From Paralichthys olivaceus (Eukaryota > Chordata > Actinopteri > Pleuronectiformes > Paralichthyidae), in NCBI RefSeq assembly GCF_024713975.1, contig NC_091114.1, positions 6,978,001-7,042,000 on the forward strand: 64,000 nt of DNA, given 5' to 3'. Of this stretch, positions 1 through 22,617 are shown piece by piece. Position numbers and translations under genes: made by a program. The notes below the pieces were generated by a model, which saw only the letters and a program-made list of their open reading frames with translations, searched no databases and was not told where the DNA came from. Numbering within the stretch: the first letter of the stretch is position 1; each line of letters begins with the position of its first letter.

Positions 1-169
1 AAGTGCAATGTGACGGAAGTCTTTTCTAATAATGGATTTAATGTCACATTTCATCAGGCTTTTTGAATATCTCTGGGATTGGTTTTGAAAAAAAAAAACA
101 CCACATAGTTCACAGGGACACCTGTTCTGCAACTTGATGTTTAATATGTCTTCTTTTCTCCTGTTCCAG

Positions 170-8421
<8,252 letters not shown>

Positions 8422-10037
8422 CAGAGCTCCTCTCCTGCACCTCCTCAGCCATAACCAAAACTCCTGCAAGCCAGGACAAAAGACACAGTTTCACTTTGGG
8501 TTTCAACTTGATCATTCATTATTTAAGATCATTTTTTGCTACTACTGCTAATACTTGCCGAACAGCCAGTTGAATACGTTTACTCATCATTACTGTTTAC
8601 AAAAAGAAATACCAAGCCGCCAATAAAATACCAGTTTACTCTCAGATGGTGCTTTGATACAGGAACCCTGGCAACAGTGAAACTGAGACCCAGGGGGCAG
8701 TCGGTGCTGCCATTGAACAAACTGTGGAGGGTGGTCGATGGTTTCAATGGTGTGTTTCTGTCAGTACCAGAAAGAACTTTTTCTGTTGTCGTCGTCTTGA
8801 ATACTGAAATTTGTACAAGCTGTTTGCAATTTTTTGTGAGGTGCTGTCTTTTTTTAAATAATTTATTGTTTTGTTTTTCTAAACTAGATCAGCCTAGATA
8901 TATACCACATTGGCCTTGTATTTAGAAAAGAGACAAAATAAAAAATACTAATAAGAGATATGAACATTTTTCTAAAGCATTAAGAATTTTAAAAAATACA
9001 ATTGTTTGGAATGCTTCAAAACATACGGGTTTCAACGACTTTGGTTGTTTTGGGGGGGATTTCTTTTTTGTTCTTCAGATTCTTGTGTGTTGTAAATCTT
9101 GTGTTTTTACCGGTTCTACTTTTCTTTCCTCTGGAGATTAATATTCAGTTGTCACACATCATCAGGTCTTTGTGTTCATTTTTTTCAATCTCTGTATGAA
9201 CTCTTGATCTCTTTTAAAAAGAAAGAAAAAATCATTGTCATCTGGTGTTTGTGTATTGTACCTCTGATTGTTTTGTTCCGATATGCAGACTTAGTATTGC
9301 CTGGATTTTTCTTTTCTTTTTGGCATTGTACATTTAATTTAAAAAGTTTCCTCTATTTATTGGATATCAATGTTCTCCCTTTTTTAATAGGGGTTGTACA
9401 AGTTTGCTATTTCTTTTCCTATATTTTTTATGGTGACTGATTGCTCTGTAAGAACTGAAATGTGGGGGTCGTGTGTGATCAGGAGCAGAGGCTGCTGTTT
9501 CTTTGGTGCTCGCCTCTCGACTCCTGTCTTTTTCTCCTGATATATATTAAATGATATCTTTATCTTGAATATAACACCACCTTTCCTGTAGACGATAGGC
9601 ACACTGCTCACGTAGAGAAGATGACTAATGGAATGCTGTGTTTGTATGCTCATTAAGGATAAAAAAACAAAACGACTTTTTCCAAAGTGGTTTGAGAAGC
9701 GGTAATTTTTTTATATTAAGTAGGGGGCTTTTAGACAAGATTTTAATGATTTTATGATATTATCTGTTAAATATGATAACGGGATAGATGGTGCTAAATG
9801 TTCTCTTTGAACAACATTTTTCTGTTTGTCTTCTTAAAATGAGAATTCTATTTTCCTGTTGCAATATTACCTTAACCTTTCCTTCTCTTTGTGGTCATTT
9901 ATTTATAACTGCACTGTTTAGAGAATCCACACAGACATACTTGCAGACACACACACCAAACTGAGCCAGACATGTCTTAAACACTTGTGAATTTGTGTGA
10001 CATTACTATGACTATTAATAAACGCTTTTTGATAAAT
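8422..10037 (+). other. kdm6b: kdm6b 3' UTR and downstream flank with two candidate poly(A) signals
   Basis: The sequence after the TGA at 8419-8421 has no plausible coding frame and is T-rich. AATAAA occurs at 8937-8942, in an A-rich context, and at 10017-10022. Either could end the kdm6b message; where the transcript stops is inference. A further AATAAA at 8621 is also possible. Confidence 0.55.
8937..8942 (+). terminator. Candidate polyadenylation signal AATAAA of kdm6b
   Basis: Canonical hexamer about 515 bp after the stop codon, preceded by T-rich 3' UTR-like sequence. Confidence 0.45.
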
Positions 10038-10069
10038 CCAGAGGGGATCTGATTTCTTTCCACATCTCA
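9841..10069 (+). repeat. 229-bp segment at the kdm6b 3' end that is duplicated inside the satellite
   Basis: Matches 22618-22846 over the same length and in the same orientation, about 90% identical by eye. Shared landmarks are GAATTCTAT, TGCAATATTACCTTAACC, CCACACAGACATACTTGCAG and ATTAATAAA, so a poly(A) signal lies in both copies. It could be a dispersed repeat rather than a gene-specific piece; only two copies are visible here. Confidence 0.8.
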
Positions 10070-10431
10070 AAGACAAACCAACTAGTATTGAAGTTGGACT
10101 GAACTCAACTCTCTGTTTGACATCACTGTGTAAATCAAGAACAAAACAAATGTGCAACTGTACAACACAAAGTATCCAGAATCCTTCCCTATATAAATGG
10201 GTTTATAAGGCTGCAATCACCACCAATGGGACTCCTGGTAAGTATTGTATTTCTTTTTGTCCTGTTTAAAAATTGTATTCCACAATTTTAGATCAAGCTG
10301 TTAACTTTAGTGTTTGTTGTTTTACAGGAGCAGACAAGTTGCTGCATCAGATCATCCTCTACGTCACATCAGCTCACATGTCGTATGACCCCGCCAACCA
10401 GCTCACAGCCTGCCTTCCAACGCTACAATAA
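10037..10431 (+). CDS. Candidate two-exon reading frame, unidentified (low confidence)
   Basis: A frame is open from about 10037 to a strong donor at 10238 (CCTG|GTAAGT). It continues in frame from an acceptor at 10327 (TTTTACAG|GA) to TAA at 10429-10431. From the ATG at 10150 it would give about 63 residues; the open frame begins about 38 codons earlier. The translation is not low-complexity. It contains CNCTTQ and NGTP (two N-x-S/T sites), an upstream LNSTLC, several Cys, and KLLHQIILYVTSAHMSYDP in the second exon. I recognise no family. An acceptor-like CAG at 10039-10041 could begin the first exon. A TATATAAA at 10190 lies inside it. It could also be a non-coding RNA or chance. Confidence 0.25.
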
Positions 10432-11130
10432 CAGGTCGTATCCTCACTCTTGAGCTTGCTATTGTCAGAGAAGCATGTGAAAAAGGTTCAAGTTGATAAA
10501 AAAGCATCCAGCGTAAATGAAGGAGGGCGGTTTTACAAGCGGCCGAACTTCACCGATGGCAGAGCAGGAATTTGCAGGGAGCCTGAACAAGACAACCCAA
10601 ACCACTGTATCTTGTAATTGATTTTACTGACACTACTTTACTGCCTGTATGCAAGTGAAAGAGTTGTTCTGTATAACTATAAGTGTTATATCATTTGACA
10701 TTAATCTTAAATATTGGGCACCAGAAAGCTGTTTATTTCTAAGTTCTGTCTTGATAGCGGTTATTAAGTCTGGTTGTATATAAACTTTCAGTGCTCAAGC
10801 AAGTTGACAGAGCATTCACAGGTCAAGTTGGGGACCATGAGGCCAGGAGAGGGACAGAGGAATAGCGGGCTAACTAAAGGAAATCCTGCTTCAAATCAGA
10901 CAGGAAGACCACCTCCATCCGTCTGGCTCTTCACCCTGCTGCAGTAAGGTGACATGAGAGGACGTGTGCTTTTCCCTCAGCAAAGAGAATGCTTCAGTAG
11001 TCCAATCACAACAGCATGCTGTAATCATGATGAAAAAAAACTTTGAAGCGTATTTATACTGCTCTTGTAGAACTTCAGATGAAAGATTGTATACCAACTA
11101 TTTAATCTGTAATCACAAGTTTCCCCACAG
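10432..11130. other. Intergenic, no supported feature
   Basis: Nothing I can assign. It contains short open stretches but no convincing splice pairs or repeats. Confidence 0.5.
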
Positions 11131-11270
11131 GAGAGTCCACGTGAACTCGTCACGTGAAGACATCAGTGAAAGAACAGCAACACAATGTTTCAATACCAAC
11201 AATCCGATGATCAAATTCATCTCATGGAAGACCCCATACTACTGGAGCAGTTAGTCCCTCACTCTTTACT
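11131..11270 (+). other. Candidate exon with good splice signals, unidentified
   Basis: Bounded by TTCCCCACAG at 11121-11130 and a donor GTAAGTAT at 11271. It contains an ATG at 11185 followed by 28 open codons to the donor, beginning MFQYQQSDDQIHLMEDP. Two CACGTG boxes lie just upstream in the exon (about 11138 and 11151). If it is a first coding exon, the rest of the gene would have to lie across the satellite or be lost. No family recognised. Confidence 0.2.
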
Positions 11271-11509
11271 GTAAGTATATCAAATAACTGTTATTCTAAA
11301 GCTGCATCTTGTTGTGAAATGATTAAACAATCTGTTTAGTTTCAACAAACTGAGGACTGAGTGGGAGTAAATAAACAAAGCAGAGGAAAAAGGCTGGAAA
11401 ACCAGGATCAGACAAGACTAATTATTGAACTTGCTCTGATCTTTTTATCATCATTAACTGATTAGCATCTTCTTCCATCTTTGTTCTTACTTCATCCTGC
11501 TTTTCGAAA

Positions 11510-14500
11510 CCCATGACTTTTTTATCACATTATAGACGACATACTAACCTATGACTTTTTTTATCACATTATAGACGACATACTAACCTATGACTTTTTT
11601 ATCATATTTCGGACGACATACTGACCTATGACTTTTTTATCATATTATTTACGACATACTAACCTATGACTTTTTTATCATATTTCGGACGACATACTAA
11701 CCTATGACTTTTTTATCATATTCTGGACGACATACTAAGCTATGACTTTTTTATCATATTATTTACGACATACTAACCTATGACTTTTTTAGCATATTTC
11801 GGACGACATACTAACCTATGACTTTTTTATCATATTTCGGACGACATACTAACCTATGACTTTTTTATCATATTTCGGACGACATACTAACCTATGACTT
11901 TTTTATCATATTTTGGACGACATACTAACCTATGACTTTTTTAGCATATTTCGGACGACATACTAACCTATAACTTTTTTATCATATTTTGGACGACATA
12001 CTAACCTATGACTTTTTTATCATATTATTTACGACATACTAACCTATGACTTTTTTATCATATTTCAGACGACATACTAACCTATGACTTTATTATCATA
12101 TTTCGGACGACATACTAACCTATGACTTTTTTATCATGTTATTTACGACATACTAACCTATGACTTTTTTATCATATTTTGGACGACATACTAACCTATG
12201 ACTTTTTTATCATATTCTGGACGACATACTAACCTATGACTTTTTTAGCATATTTCGGACGACATACTAACCTATGACTTTTTTATCATATTTCGGACGA
12301 CATACTAACCTATGACTTTTTTATCATATTATTTACGACATACTAACCTATGACTTTTTTATCATATTTCAGACGACATACTAACCTATGACTTTATTAT
12401 CATATTTCGGACGACATACTAACCTATGACTTTTTTATCATGTTATTTACGACATACTAACCTATGACTTTTTTATCATATTTTGGACGACATACTAACC
12501 TATGACTTTTTAATCATATTATAGACGACATACTAACCTATGACTTTTTTATCATATTTCGGACGACATACTAACCTATGACTTTTTTATCATATTTCGG
12601 ACGACATACTAACCTATGACTTTTTTAGCATATTTCGGACGACATACTAACCTATGACTTTTTTATCATATTTCGGACGACATACTAACCTATGACTTTT
12701 TTAGCATATTTCGGACGACATACTAACCTATGACTTTATTATCATATTTCGGACGACATACTAACCTATGACTTTTTTATCATGTTATTTACGACATACT
12801 AACCTATGACTTTTTTATCATATTTTGGACGACATACTAACCTATGACTTTTTAATCATATTATAGACGACATACTAACCTATGACTTTTTTATCATATT
12901 CTGGACGACATACTAACCTATGACTTTTTTATCATATTTCGGACGACATACTAACCTATGACTTTTTTATCATATTATTTACGACATACTAACCTATGAC
13001 TTTTTTATCATATTATTTACGACATACTAACCTATGACTTTTTTATCATATTATTTACGACATACTAACCTATGACTTTTTTATCATATTTTGGACGACA
13101 TACTAACCTATGACTTTTTTATCATATTTTGGACGACATACTAACCTATGACTTTTTTATCATATTATTTACGACATACTAACCTATGACTTTTTTATCA
13201 TATTATTTACGACATACTAACCTATGACTTTTTAATCATATTTCGGACGACATACTAACCTATGACTTTTTCAGCATATTTCGGACGACATACTAACCTA
13301 TGACTTTTTTTATCATATTATTTGCGACATACTAACCTATGACTTTTTTTATCATATTATTTGCGACATACTAACCTATGACTTTTTTAGCATATTATTT
13401 ACGACATACTAACCTATGACTTTTTTATCATATTATAGACGACATACTAACCTATGACTTTTTTATCATATTTCGGACGACATACTAACCTATGACTTTT
13501 TTATCATATTTTGGACGACATACTAACCTATGACTTTTTCAGCATATTTCGGACGACATACTAACCTATGACTTTTTTTTATCATATTATTTGCGACATA
13601 CTAACCTATGACTTTTTTATCATATTATTTATGACATAGTAACCTATGACTTTTTAATCATATTTCGGACAACATACTAACCTATGACTTTTTTATCATA
13701 TTTCGGACGACATACTAACCTATGACTTTTTTATCATATTATTTATGACATACTAACCTATGACTTTTTTATCGTATTTCGGACGACATACTAACCTATG
13801 ACTTTTTAATCATATTTTGGACGACATACTAACCTATGACTTTTTTATCATATTTTGGACGACATACTAACCTAAGACTTTTTTATCATATTTTGGACGA
13901 CATACTAACCTATGACTTTTTTATCATATTATAGACGACATACTAACCTATGACTTTTTTATCATATTTCGGACGACATACTAACCTATGACTTTTTTAT
14001 CATATTATTTACGACATACTAACCTATGACTTTTTTATCATATTTTGGACGACATACTAACCTATGACTTTTTTTATCATATTATTTGCGACATACTAAC
14101 CTATGACTTTTTTATCATATTTTGGACGACATACTAACCTATGACTTTTTTATCATATTTCGGACGACATACTAACCTATGACTTTTTTAGCATATTTCG
14201 GACGACATACTAACCTATGACTTTTTTATCATATTATTTACGACATACTAACCTATGACTTTTTTATCATATTTCGGACGACATACTAACCTATGACTTT
14301 TTAATCATATTTCGGACGACATACTAACCTATGACTTTTTTATCATATTTCGGACGACATACTAACCTATGACTTTTTTATCATATTTTGGACGACATAC
14401 TAACCTATGACTTTTTAATCATATTTCGGACGACATACTAACCTATGACTTTTTTATCATATTTCAGACGACATACTAACCTATGACTTTTTTATCATAT

Positions 14501-17500
14501 TATTTACGACATACTAACCTATGACTTTTTTATCATATTTTGGACGACATACTAACCTATGACTTTTTTATCATATTATTTACGACATACTAACCCATGA
14601 CTTTTTTATCATATTATAGACGACATACTAACCTATGACATTTTTATCATATTATAGACGACATACTAACCTATGACTTTTTTATCATATTTCGGACGAC
14701 ATACTAACCTATGACTTTTTAATCATATTTCGGACGACATACTAACCTATGACTTTTTAATCATATTTTGGACGACATACTAACCTATGACTTTTTAATC
14801 ATATTTTGGACGACATACTAACCTATGACTTTTTTATCATATTTCGGACGACATACTAACCTATGACTTTTTTATCATATTTTGGACGACATACTAACCT
14901 ATGACTTTTTTATCATATTATTTACGACATACTAACCTATGACTTTTTTATCATATTATTTACGACATACTAACCTATGACTTTTTTATCATATTATTTA
15001 CGACATACTAACCTATGACTTTTTTATCATATTATTTACGACATACTAACCTATGACTTTTTTAGCATATTATTTACGACATACTAACCTATGACTTTTT
15101 AATCATATTTCGGACGACATACTAACCTATGACTTTTTTATCATATTTCGGACGACATACTAACCTATGACTTTTTTTATCATATTATTTGCGACATACT
15201 AACCTATGACTTTTTTAGCATATTATTTACGACATACTAACCTATGACTTTTTAATCATATTTCGGACGACATACCAACCTATGACTTTTTTATCATATT
15301 TCGGACGACATACTAACCTATGACTTTTTTATCATATTATTTACGACATACTAACCTATGACTTTTTTATCATATTTCGGATGACATACTAACCTATGAC
15401 TTTTTAATCATATTTCGGACGACATACTAACCTATGACTTTTTAATCATATTTCGGACGACATACTAACCTATGACTTTTTTATCATATTTTGGACGACA
15501 TACTAACCTATGACTTTTTTATCATATTATTTACGACATACTAACCTATGACTTTTTTATCATATTATTCACGACATACTAACCTATGACTTTTTTATCA
15601 TATTATTTACGACATACTAACCTATGACTTTTTCAGCATATTTCAGACGACATACTAACCTATGACTTTTTTTATCATATTATTTGCGACATACTAACCT
15701 ATGACTTTTTTAGCATATTATTTACGACATACTAACCTATGACTTTTTAATCATATTTCGGACGACATACTAACCTATGACTTTTTTATCATATTTCGGA
15801 CGACATACTAACCTATGACTTTTTTTATCATATTATTTGCGACATACTAACCTATGACTTTTTTAGCATATTATTTACGACATACTAACCTATGACTTTT
15901 TTATCATATTTCAGACGACATACTAACCTATGACTTTTTAATCATATTTTGGACGACATACTAACCTATGACTTTTTTATCATATTTCGGACGACATACT
16001 AACCTATGACTTTTTTATCATATTATTTACGACATACTAACCTATGACTTTTTTATCATATTTTGGACGACATACTAACCTATGACTTTTTTATCATATT
16101 ATTTACGACATACTAACCTATGACATTTTTATCATATTATAGACGACATACTAACCTATGACTTTTTTATCATATTTTGGACGACATACTAACCTATGAC
16201 TTTTTTATCATATTTTTTACGACATACTAACCTATGACTTTTTTATCATATTTCGGACGACATACTAACCTATGACTTTTTTATCATATTTCGGACGACA
16301 TACTAACCTATGACTTTTTAATCATATTTCGGACGACATACTAACCTATGACTTTTTTATCATATTATTTACGACATACTAACCTATGACTTTTTTATCA
16401 TATTATTTACGACATACTAACCTATGACTTATTTATCATATTTCGGAAGACATACTAACCTATGACTTTTTCAGCATATTTCAGACGACATACTAACCTA
16501 TGACTTTTTTATCATATTTTGGACGACATACTAACCTATGACTTTTTTATCATATTATTTACGACATACTAACCTATGACTTTTTTATCATATTATAGAC
16601 GACATACTAACCTATGACTTTTTTATCATATTATTTACGACATACTAACCTATGACTTTTTTATCATATTATTTACGACATACTAACCTATGACTTTTTT
16701 ATCATATTTTGGACGACATACTAACCTATGACTTTTTTATCATATTTTGGACGACATACTAACCTATGACTTTTTAATCATATTTCGGACGACATACTAA
16801 CCTATGACTTTTTCAGCATATTTCGGACGACATACTAACCTATGACTTTTTTTATCATATTATTTGCGACATACTAACCTATGACTTTTTTTATCATATT
16901 ATTTGCGACATACTAACCTATGACTTTTTTAGCATATTATTTACGACATACTAACCTATGACTTTTTTATCATATTATAGACGACATACTAACCTATGAC
17001 TTTTTTATCATATTTCGGACGACATACTAACCTATGACTTTTTTATCATATTTTGGACGACATACTAACCTATGACTTTTTCAGCATATTTCGGACGACA
17101 TACTAACCTATGACTTTTTTATCATACTATTTGCGACATACTAACCTATGACTTTTTTTATCATATTATTTGCGACATACTAACCTATGACTTTTTTAGC
17201 ATATTATTTACGACATACTAACCTATGACTTTTTAATCATATTTCGGACGACATACTAACCTATGACTTTTTTTATCATATTATTTGCGACATACTAACC
17301 TATGACTTTTTTATCATATTATTTATGACATACTAACCTATGACTTTTTAATCATATTTCGGACGACATACTAACCTATGACTTTTTTATCATATTTCGG
17401 ACGACATACTAACCTATGACTTTTTTATCATATTATTTATGACATACTAACCTATGACTTTTTTATCATATTTCGGACGACATACTAACCTATGACTTTT

Positions 17501-20500
17501 TAATCATATTTTGGACGACATACTAACCTATGACTTTTTTATCATATTTTGGACGACATACTAACCTAAGACTTTTTTATCATATTTTGGACGACATACT
17601 AACCTATGACTTTTTTATCATATTATAGACGACATACTAACCTATGACTTTTTTATCATATTTTGGACGACATACTAACCTATGACTTTTTTATCATATT
17701 ATAGACGACATACTAACCTATGACTTTTTTATCATATTATAGACGACATACTAACCTATGACTTTTTTATCATATTTCGGACGACATACTAACCTATGAC
17801 TTTTTTATCATATTATTTACGACATACTAACCTATGACTTTTTTATCATATTTTGGACGACATACTAACCTATGACTTTTTTTATCATATTATTTGCGAC
17901 ATACTAACCTATGACTTTTTTATCATATTTTGGACGACATACTAACCTATGACTTTTTTTATCATATTATTTGCGACATACTAACCTATGACTTTTTTAT
18001 CATATTTCGGACGACATACTAACCTATGACTTTTTTATCATATTTCAGACGACATACTAACCTATGACTTTTTTATCATATTTCGGACGACATACTAACC
18101 TATGACTTTTTAATCATATTTTGGACGACATACTAACCTATGACTTTTTTATCATATTATTTACGACATACTAACCTATGACTTTTTATCATATTTCAGA
18201 CGACATACTAACCTATGACTTTTTCAGCATATTTCAGACGACATACTAACCTATGACTTTTTTATCATATTATTTGCGACATACTAACCTATGACTTTTT
18301 TTATCATATTATTTGCGACATACTAACCTATGACTTTTTTATCATATTTCGGACGACATACTAACCTATGACTTTTTTAGCATATTATTTACGACATACT
18401 AACCTATGACTTTTTAATCATATTTCGGACGACATACTAACCTATGACTTTTTTATCATATTTCGGACGACATACTAACCTATGACTTTTTTATCATATT
18501 ATTTACGACATACTAACCTATGACTTTTTTATCATATTTTGGACGACATACTAACCTATGACTTTTTAATCATATTTTGGACGACATACTAACCTATGAC
18601 TTTTTTATCATATTATTTATGACATACTAACCCATGACTTTTTTATCATATTTCGGACGACATACTAACCTATGACTTTTTTATCATATTTTTTACGACA
18701 TACTAACCTATGACTTTTTTATCATATTTCGGACGACATACTAACCTATGACTTTTATCATATTTTGGACGACATACTAACCTATGACTTTTTTATCATA
18801 TTTCGGATGACATACTAACCTATGACTTTTTAATCATATTTTTTACGACATACTAACCTATGACTTTTTTATCATATTTCGGACGACATACTAACCTATG
18901 ACTTTTATCATATTTTGGACGACATACTAACCTATGACTTTTTTATCATATTTCGGATGACATACTAACCTATGACTTTTTAATCATATTTCGGACGACA
19001 TACTAACCTATGACTTTTTAATCATATTTTGGACGACATACTAACCTATGACTTTTTTATCATATTTTGGACGACATACTAACCTATGACTTTTTTATCA
19101 TATTATTTACGACATACTAACCTATGACTTTTTTAGCATATTATTTACGACATACTAACCTATGACTTTTTAATCATATTTCGGACGACATACTAACCTA
19201 TGACTTTTTTATCATATTTCGGACGACATACTAACCTATGACTTTTTTTATCATATTATTTGCGACATACTAACCTATGACTTTTTTAGCATATTATTTA
19301 CGACATACTAACCTATGACTTTTTAATCATATTTCGGACGACATACTAACCTATGACTTTTTTATCATATTATTTACGACATACTAACCTATGACTTTTT
19401 TATCATATTATTTACGACATACTAACCTATGACTTTTTTAGCATATTATTTACGACATACTAACCTATGACTTTTTAATCATATTTCGGACGACATACTA
19501 ACCTATGACTTTTTTATCATATTTCGGACGACATACTAACCTATGACTTTTTTTTATCATATTATTTGCGACATACTAACCTATGACTTTTTTAGCATAT
19601 TATTTACGACATACTAACCTATGACTTTTTAATCATATTTCGGACGACATACCAACCTATGACTTTTTAATCATATTTCGGACGACATACCAACCTATGA
19701 CTTTTTTATCATATTTCGGACGACATACTAACCTATGACTTTTTTATCATATTATTTACGACATACTAACCTATGACTTTTTTATCATATTTCGGATGAC
19801 ATACTAACCTATGACTTTTTAATCATATTTCGGACGACATACTAACCTATGACTTTTTAATCATATTTTGGACGACATACTAACCTATGACTTTTTTATC
19901 ATATTTTGGACGACATACTAACCTATGACTTTTTTATCATATTATTTACGACATACTAACCTATGACTTTTTTATCATATTATTCACGACATACTAACCT
20001 ATGACTTTTTTATCATATTATTTACGACATACTAACCTATGACTTTTTCAGCATATTTCAGACGACATACTAACCTATGACTTTTTTATCATATTATTTA
20101 CGACATACTAACCTATGACTTTTTAATCATATTTCGGACGACATACTAACCTATGACTTTTTTATCATATTTCGGACGACATACTAACCTATGACTTTTT
20201 TTATCATATTATTTGCGACATACTAACCTATGACTTTTTTAGCATATTATTTACGACATACTAACCTATGACTTTTTTATCATATTTCGGACGACATACT
20301 AACCTATGACTTTTTTATCATATTTCGGACGACATACTAACCTATGACTTTTTTATCATATTATTTACGACATACTAACCTATGACTTTTTTATCATATT
20401 TTGGACGACATACTAACCCATGACTTTTTTATCATATTATAGACGACATACTAACCTATGACATTTTTATCATATTATAGACGACATACTAACCTATGAC

Positions 20501-22514
20501 TTTTTTATCATATTTTGGACGACATACTAACCTATGACTTTTTAATCATATTTCGGACGACATACTAACCTATGACTTTTTTAGCATATTTCGGACGACA
20601 TACTAACCTATGACTTTTTTATCATATTATTTACGACATACTAACCTATGACTTATTTATCATATTTCGGAAGACATACTAACCTATGACTTTTTCAGCA
20701 TATTTCAGACGACATACTAACCTATGACTTTTATCATATTTTGGACGACATACTAACCTATGACTTTTTTATCATATTTTGGACGACATACTAACCTATG
20801 ACTTTTTTATCATATTATTTACGACATACTAACCTATGACTTATTTATCATATTTCGGAAGACATACTAACCTATGACTTTTTCAGCATATTTCAGACGA
20901 CATACTAACCTATGACTTTTTTATCATATTATTTGCGACATACTAACCTATGACTTTTTTTATCATATTATTTGCGACATACTAACCTATGACTTTTTTA
21001 GCATATTATTTACGACATACTAACCTATGACTTTTTAATCATATTATAGACGACATACTAACCTATGACTTTTTTATCATATTTCGGACGACATACTAAC
21101 CTATGACTTTTTAATCATATTTCGGACGACATACTAACCTATGACTTTTTTATCATATTATTTACGACATACTAACCTATGACTTTTTTATCATATATCG
21201 GACGACATACTAACCTATGACTTTTTAATCATATTTCGGACGACATACTAACCTATGACTTTTTTATCATATTTCGGACGACATACTAACCTATGACTTT
21301 TTAATCATATTTCGGACGACATACTAACCTATGACTTTTTTATCATATTTCGGACGACATACTAACCTATGACTTTTTTATCATATTATTTACGACATAC
21401 TAACCTATGACTTTTTTATCATATTTCGGACGACATACTAACCTATGACTTTTTTATCATATTTCGGACGACATACTAACCTATGACTTTTTTATCATAT
21501 TATTTACGACATACTAACCTATGACTTTTTTATCATATTTCGGACGACATACTAACCTATGACTTTTTTATCATATTTCGGACGACATACTAACCTATGA
21601 CTTTTTTATCATATTTCGGACGACATACTAACCTATGACTTTTTTATCATATTTCGGACGACATACTAACCTATGACTTTTTTATCATATTTCGGACGAC
21701 ATACTAACCTATGACTTTTTTAGCATATTTCGGACGACATACTAACCTATGACTTTTTTAGCATATTTCGGACGACATACTAACCTATGACTTTTTTATC
21801 ATATTCTGGACGACATACTAACCTATGACTTTTTTATCATATTATTTACGACATACTAACCTATGACTTTTTTAGCATATTTCGGACGACATACTAACCT
21901 ATGACTTTTTTATCATATTTCGGACGACATACTAACCTATGACTTTTTTATCCTATTTCGGACGACATACTAACCTATGACTTTTTTATCATATTTCGGA
22001 CGACATACTAACCTATGACTTTTTTATCATATTATTTACGACATACTAACCTATGACTTTTTTATCATATTTCGGACGACATACTAACCTATGACTTTTT
22101 TATCATATTTCGGACGACATACTAACCTATGACTTTTTTATCATATTATTTACGACATACTAACCTATGACTTTTTTATCATATTCTGGACGACATACTA
22201 ACCTATGACTTTTTTAGCATATTTCGGACGACATACTAACCTATGACTTTTTTATCCTATTTCGGACGACATACTAACCTATGACTTTTTTATCCTATTT
22301 CGGACGACATACTAACCTATGACTTTTTTAGCATATTTCGGACGACATACTAACCTATGACTTTTTTATCATATTCTGGACGACATACTAACCTATGACT
22401 TTTTTAGCATATTTCGGACGACATACTAACCTATGACTTTTTTATCATATTTCGGACGACATACTAACCTATGACTTTTTTAGCATATTTCGGACGACAT
22501 ACTAACCTATGACT
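11510..22514 (+). repeat. 38-bp satellite array, arm 1 (about 290 units)
   Basis: Uninterrupted head-to-tail 38-bp units. Each carries ACGACATACTAACCTATGAC, a T5-T7 tract, ATCATATT (or AGCATATT) and a variable 3' block: TTCGG, TTTGG, TCTGG, TTCAG, ATTTA, ATTTG or ATAGA. The core is nearly invariant between units. The left edge is abrupt: the first unit at 11510 is already close to consensus. Because 38 is not a multiple of three and every unit carries stops, no long frame exists. Higher-order repeats of several unit lengths are visible. Function unknown; heterochromatic or structural DNA is the default reading. Confidence 0.97.
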
Positions 22515-22527
22515 TAGTATGTCGTCC
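22492..22527. repeat. Inversion point of the satellite (palindromic junction)
   Basis: GGACGACATACTAA is followed by the 8-nt loop CCTATGAC and the exact complement TTAGTATGTCGTCC. To the left all units read in arm-1 orientation, to the right in the opposite one. The 14-bp stem is perfect and the arms continue as imperfect complements beyond it. Confidence 0.93.
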
Positions 22528-22617
22528 AAAATAGGTTAAGAAAGTCATAGGTTAGTATGTCGTCCAAAATATGTCAAAAAAGTCATAGGTTAGTATGTCG
22601 TCCAAAATAGGTAGGTA
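22528..22617 (-). repeat. Two to three inverted satellite units next to the inversion point
   Basis: Slightly aberrant units: AATAGGTTAAGAAAG and AATATGTCAAAAAAG in place of the usual AATATGATAAAAAAG. The last breaks off at AATAGGTAGGT, where the kdm6b-like segment begins. Confidence 0.85.

Noticed and set aside
9002..9440. Overlapping Phe/Leu-rich frames downstream of kdm6b
   Set aside because: A consequence of the T-rich 3' UTR; no domain, no splice signals.
11510..22514. CENP-B box in the satellite unit (TTTCGGACGACA resembles the TTCG-N4-A half)
   Set aside because: The second half of the box (CGGG) is absent, and many variants lose the TTCG, so there is no real match.
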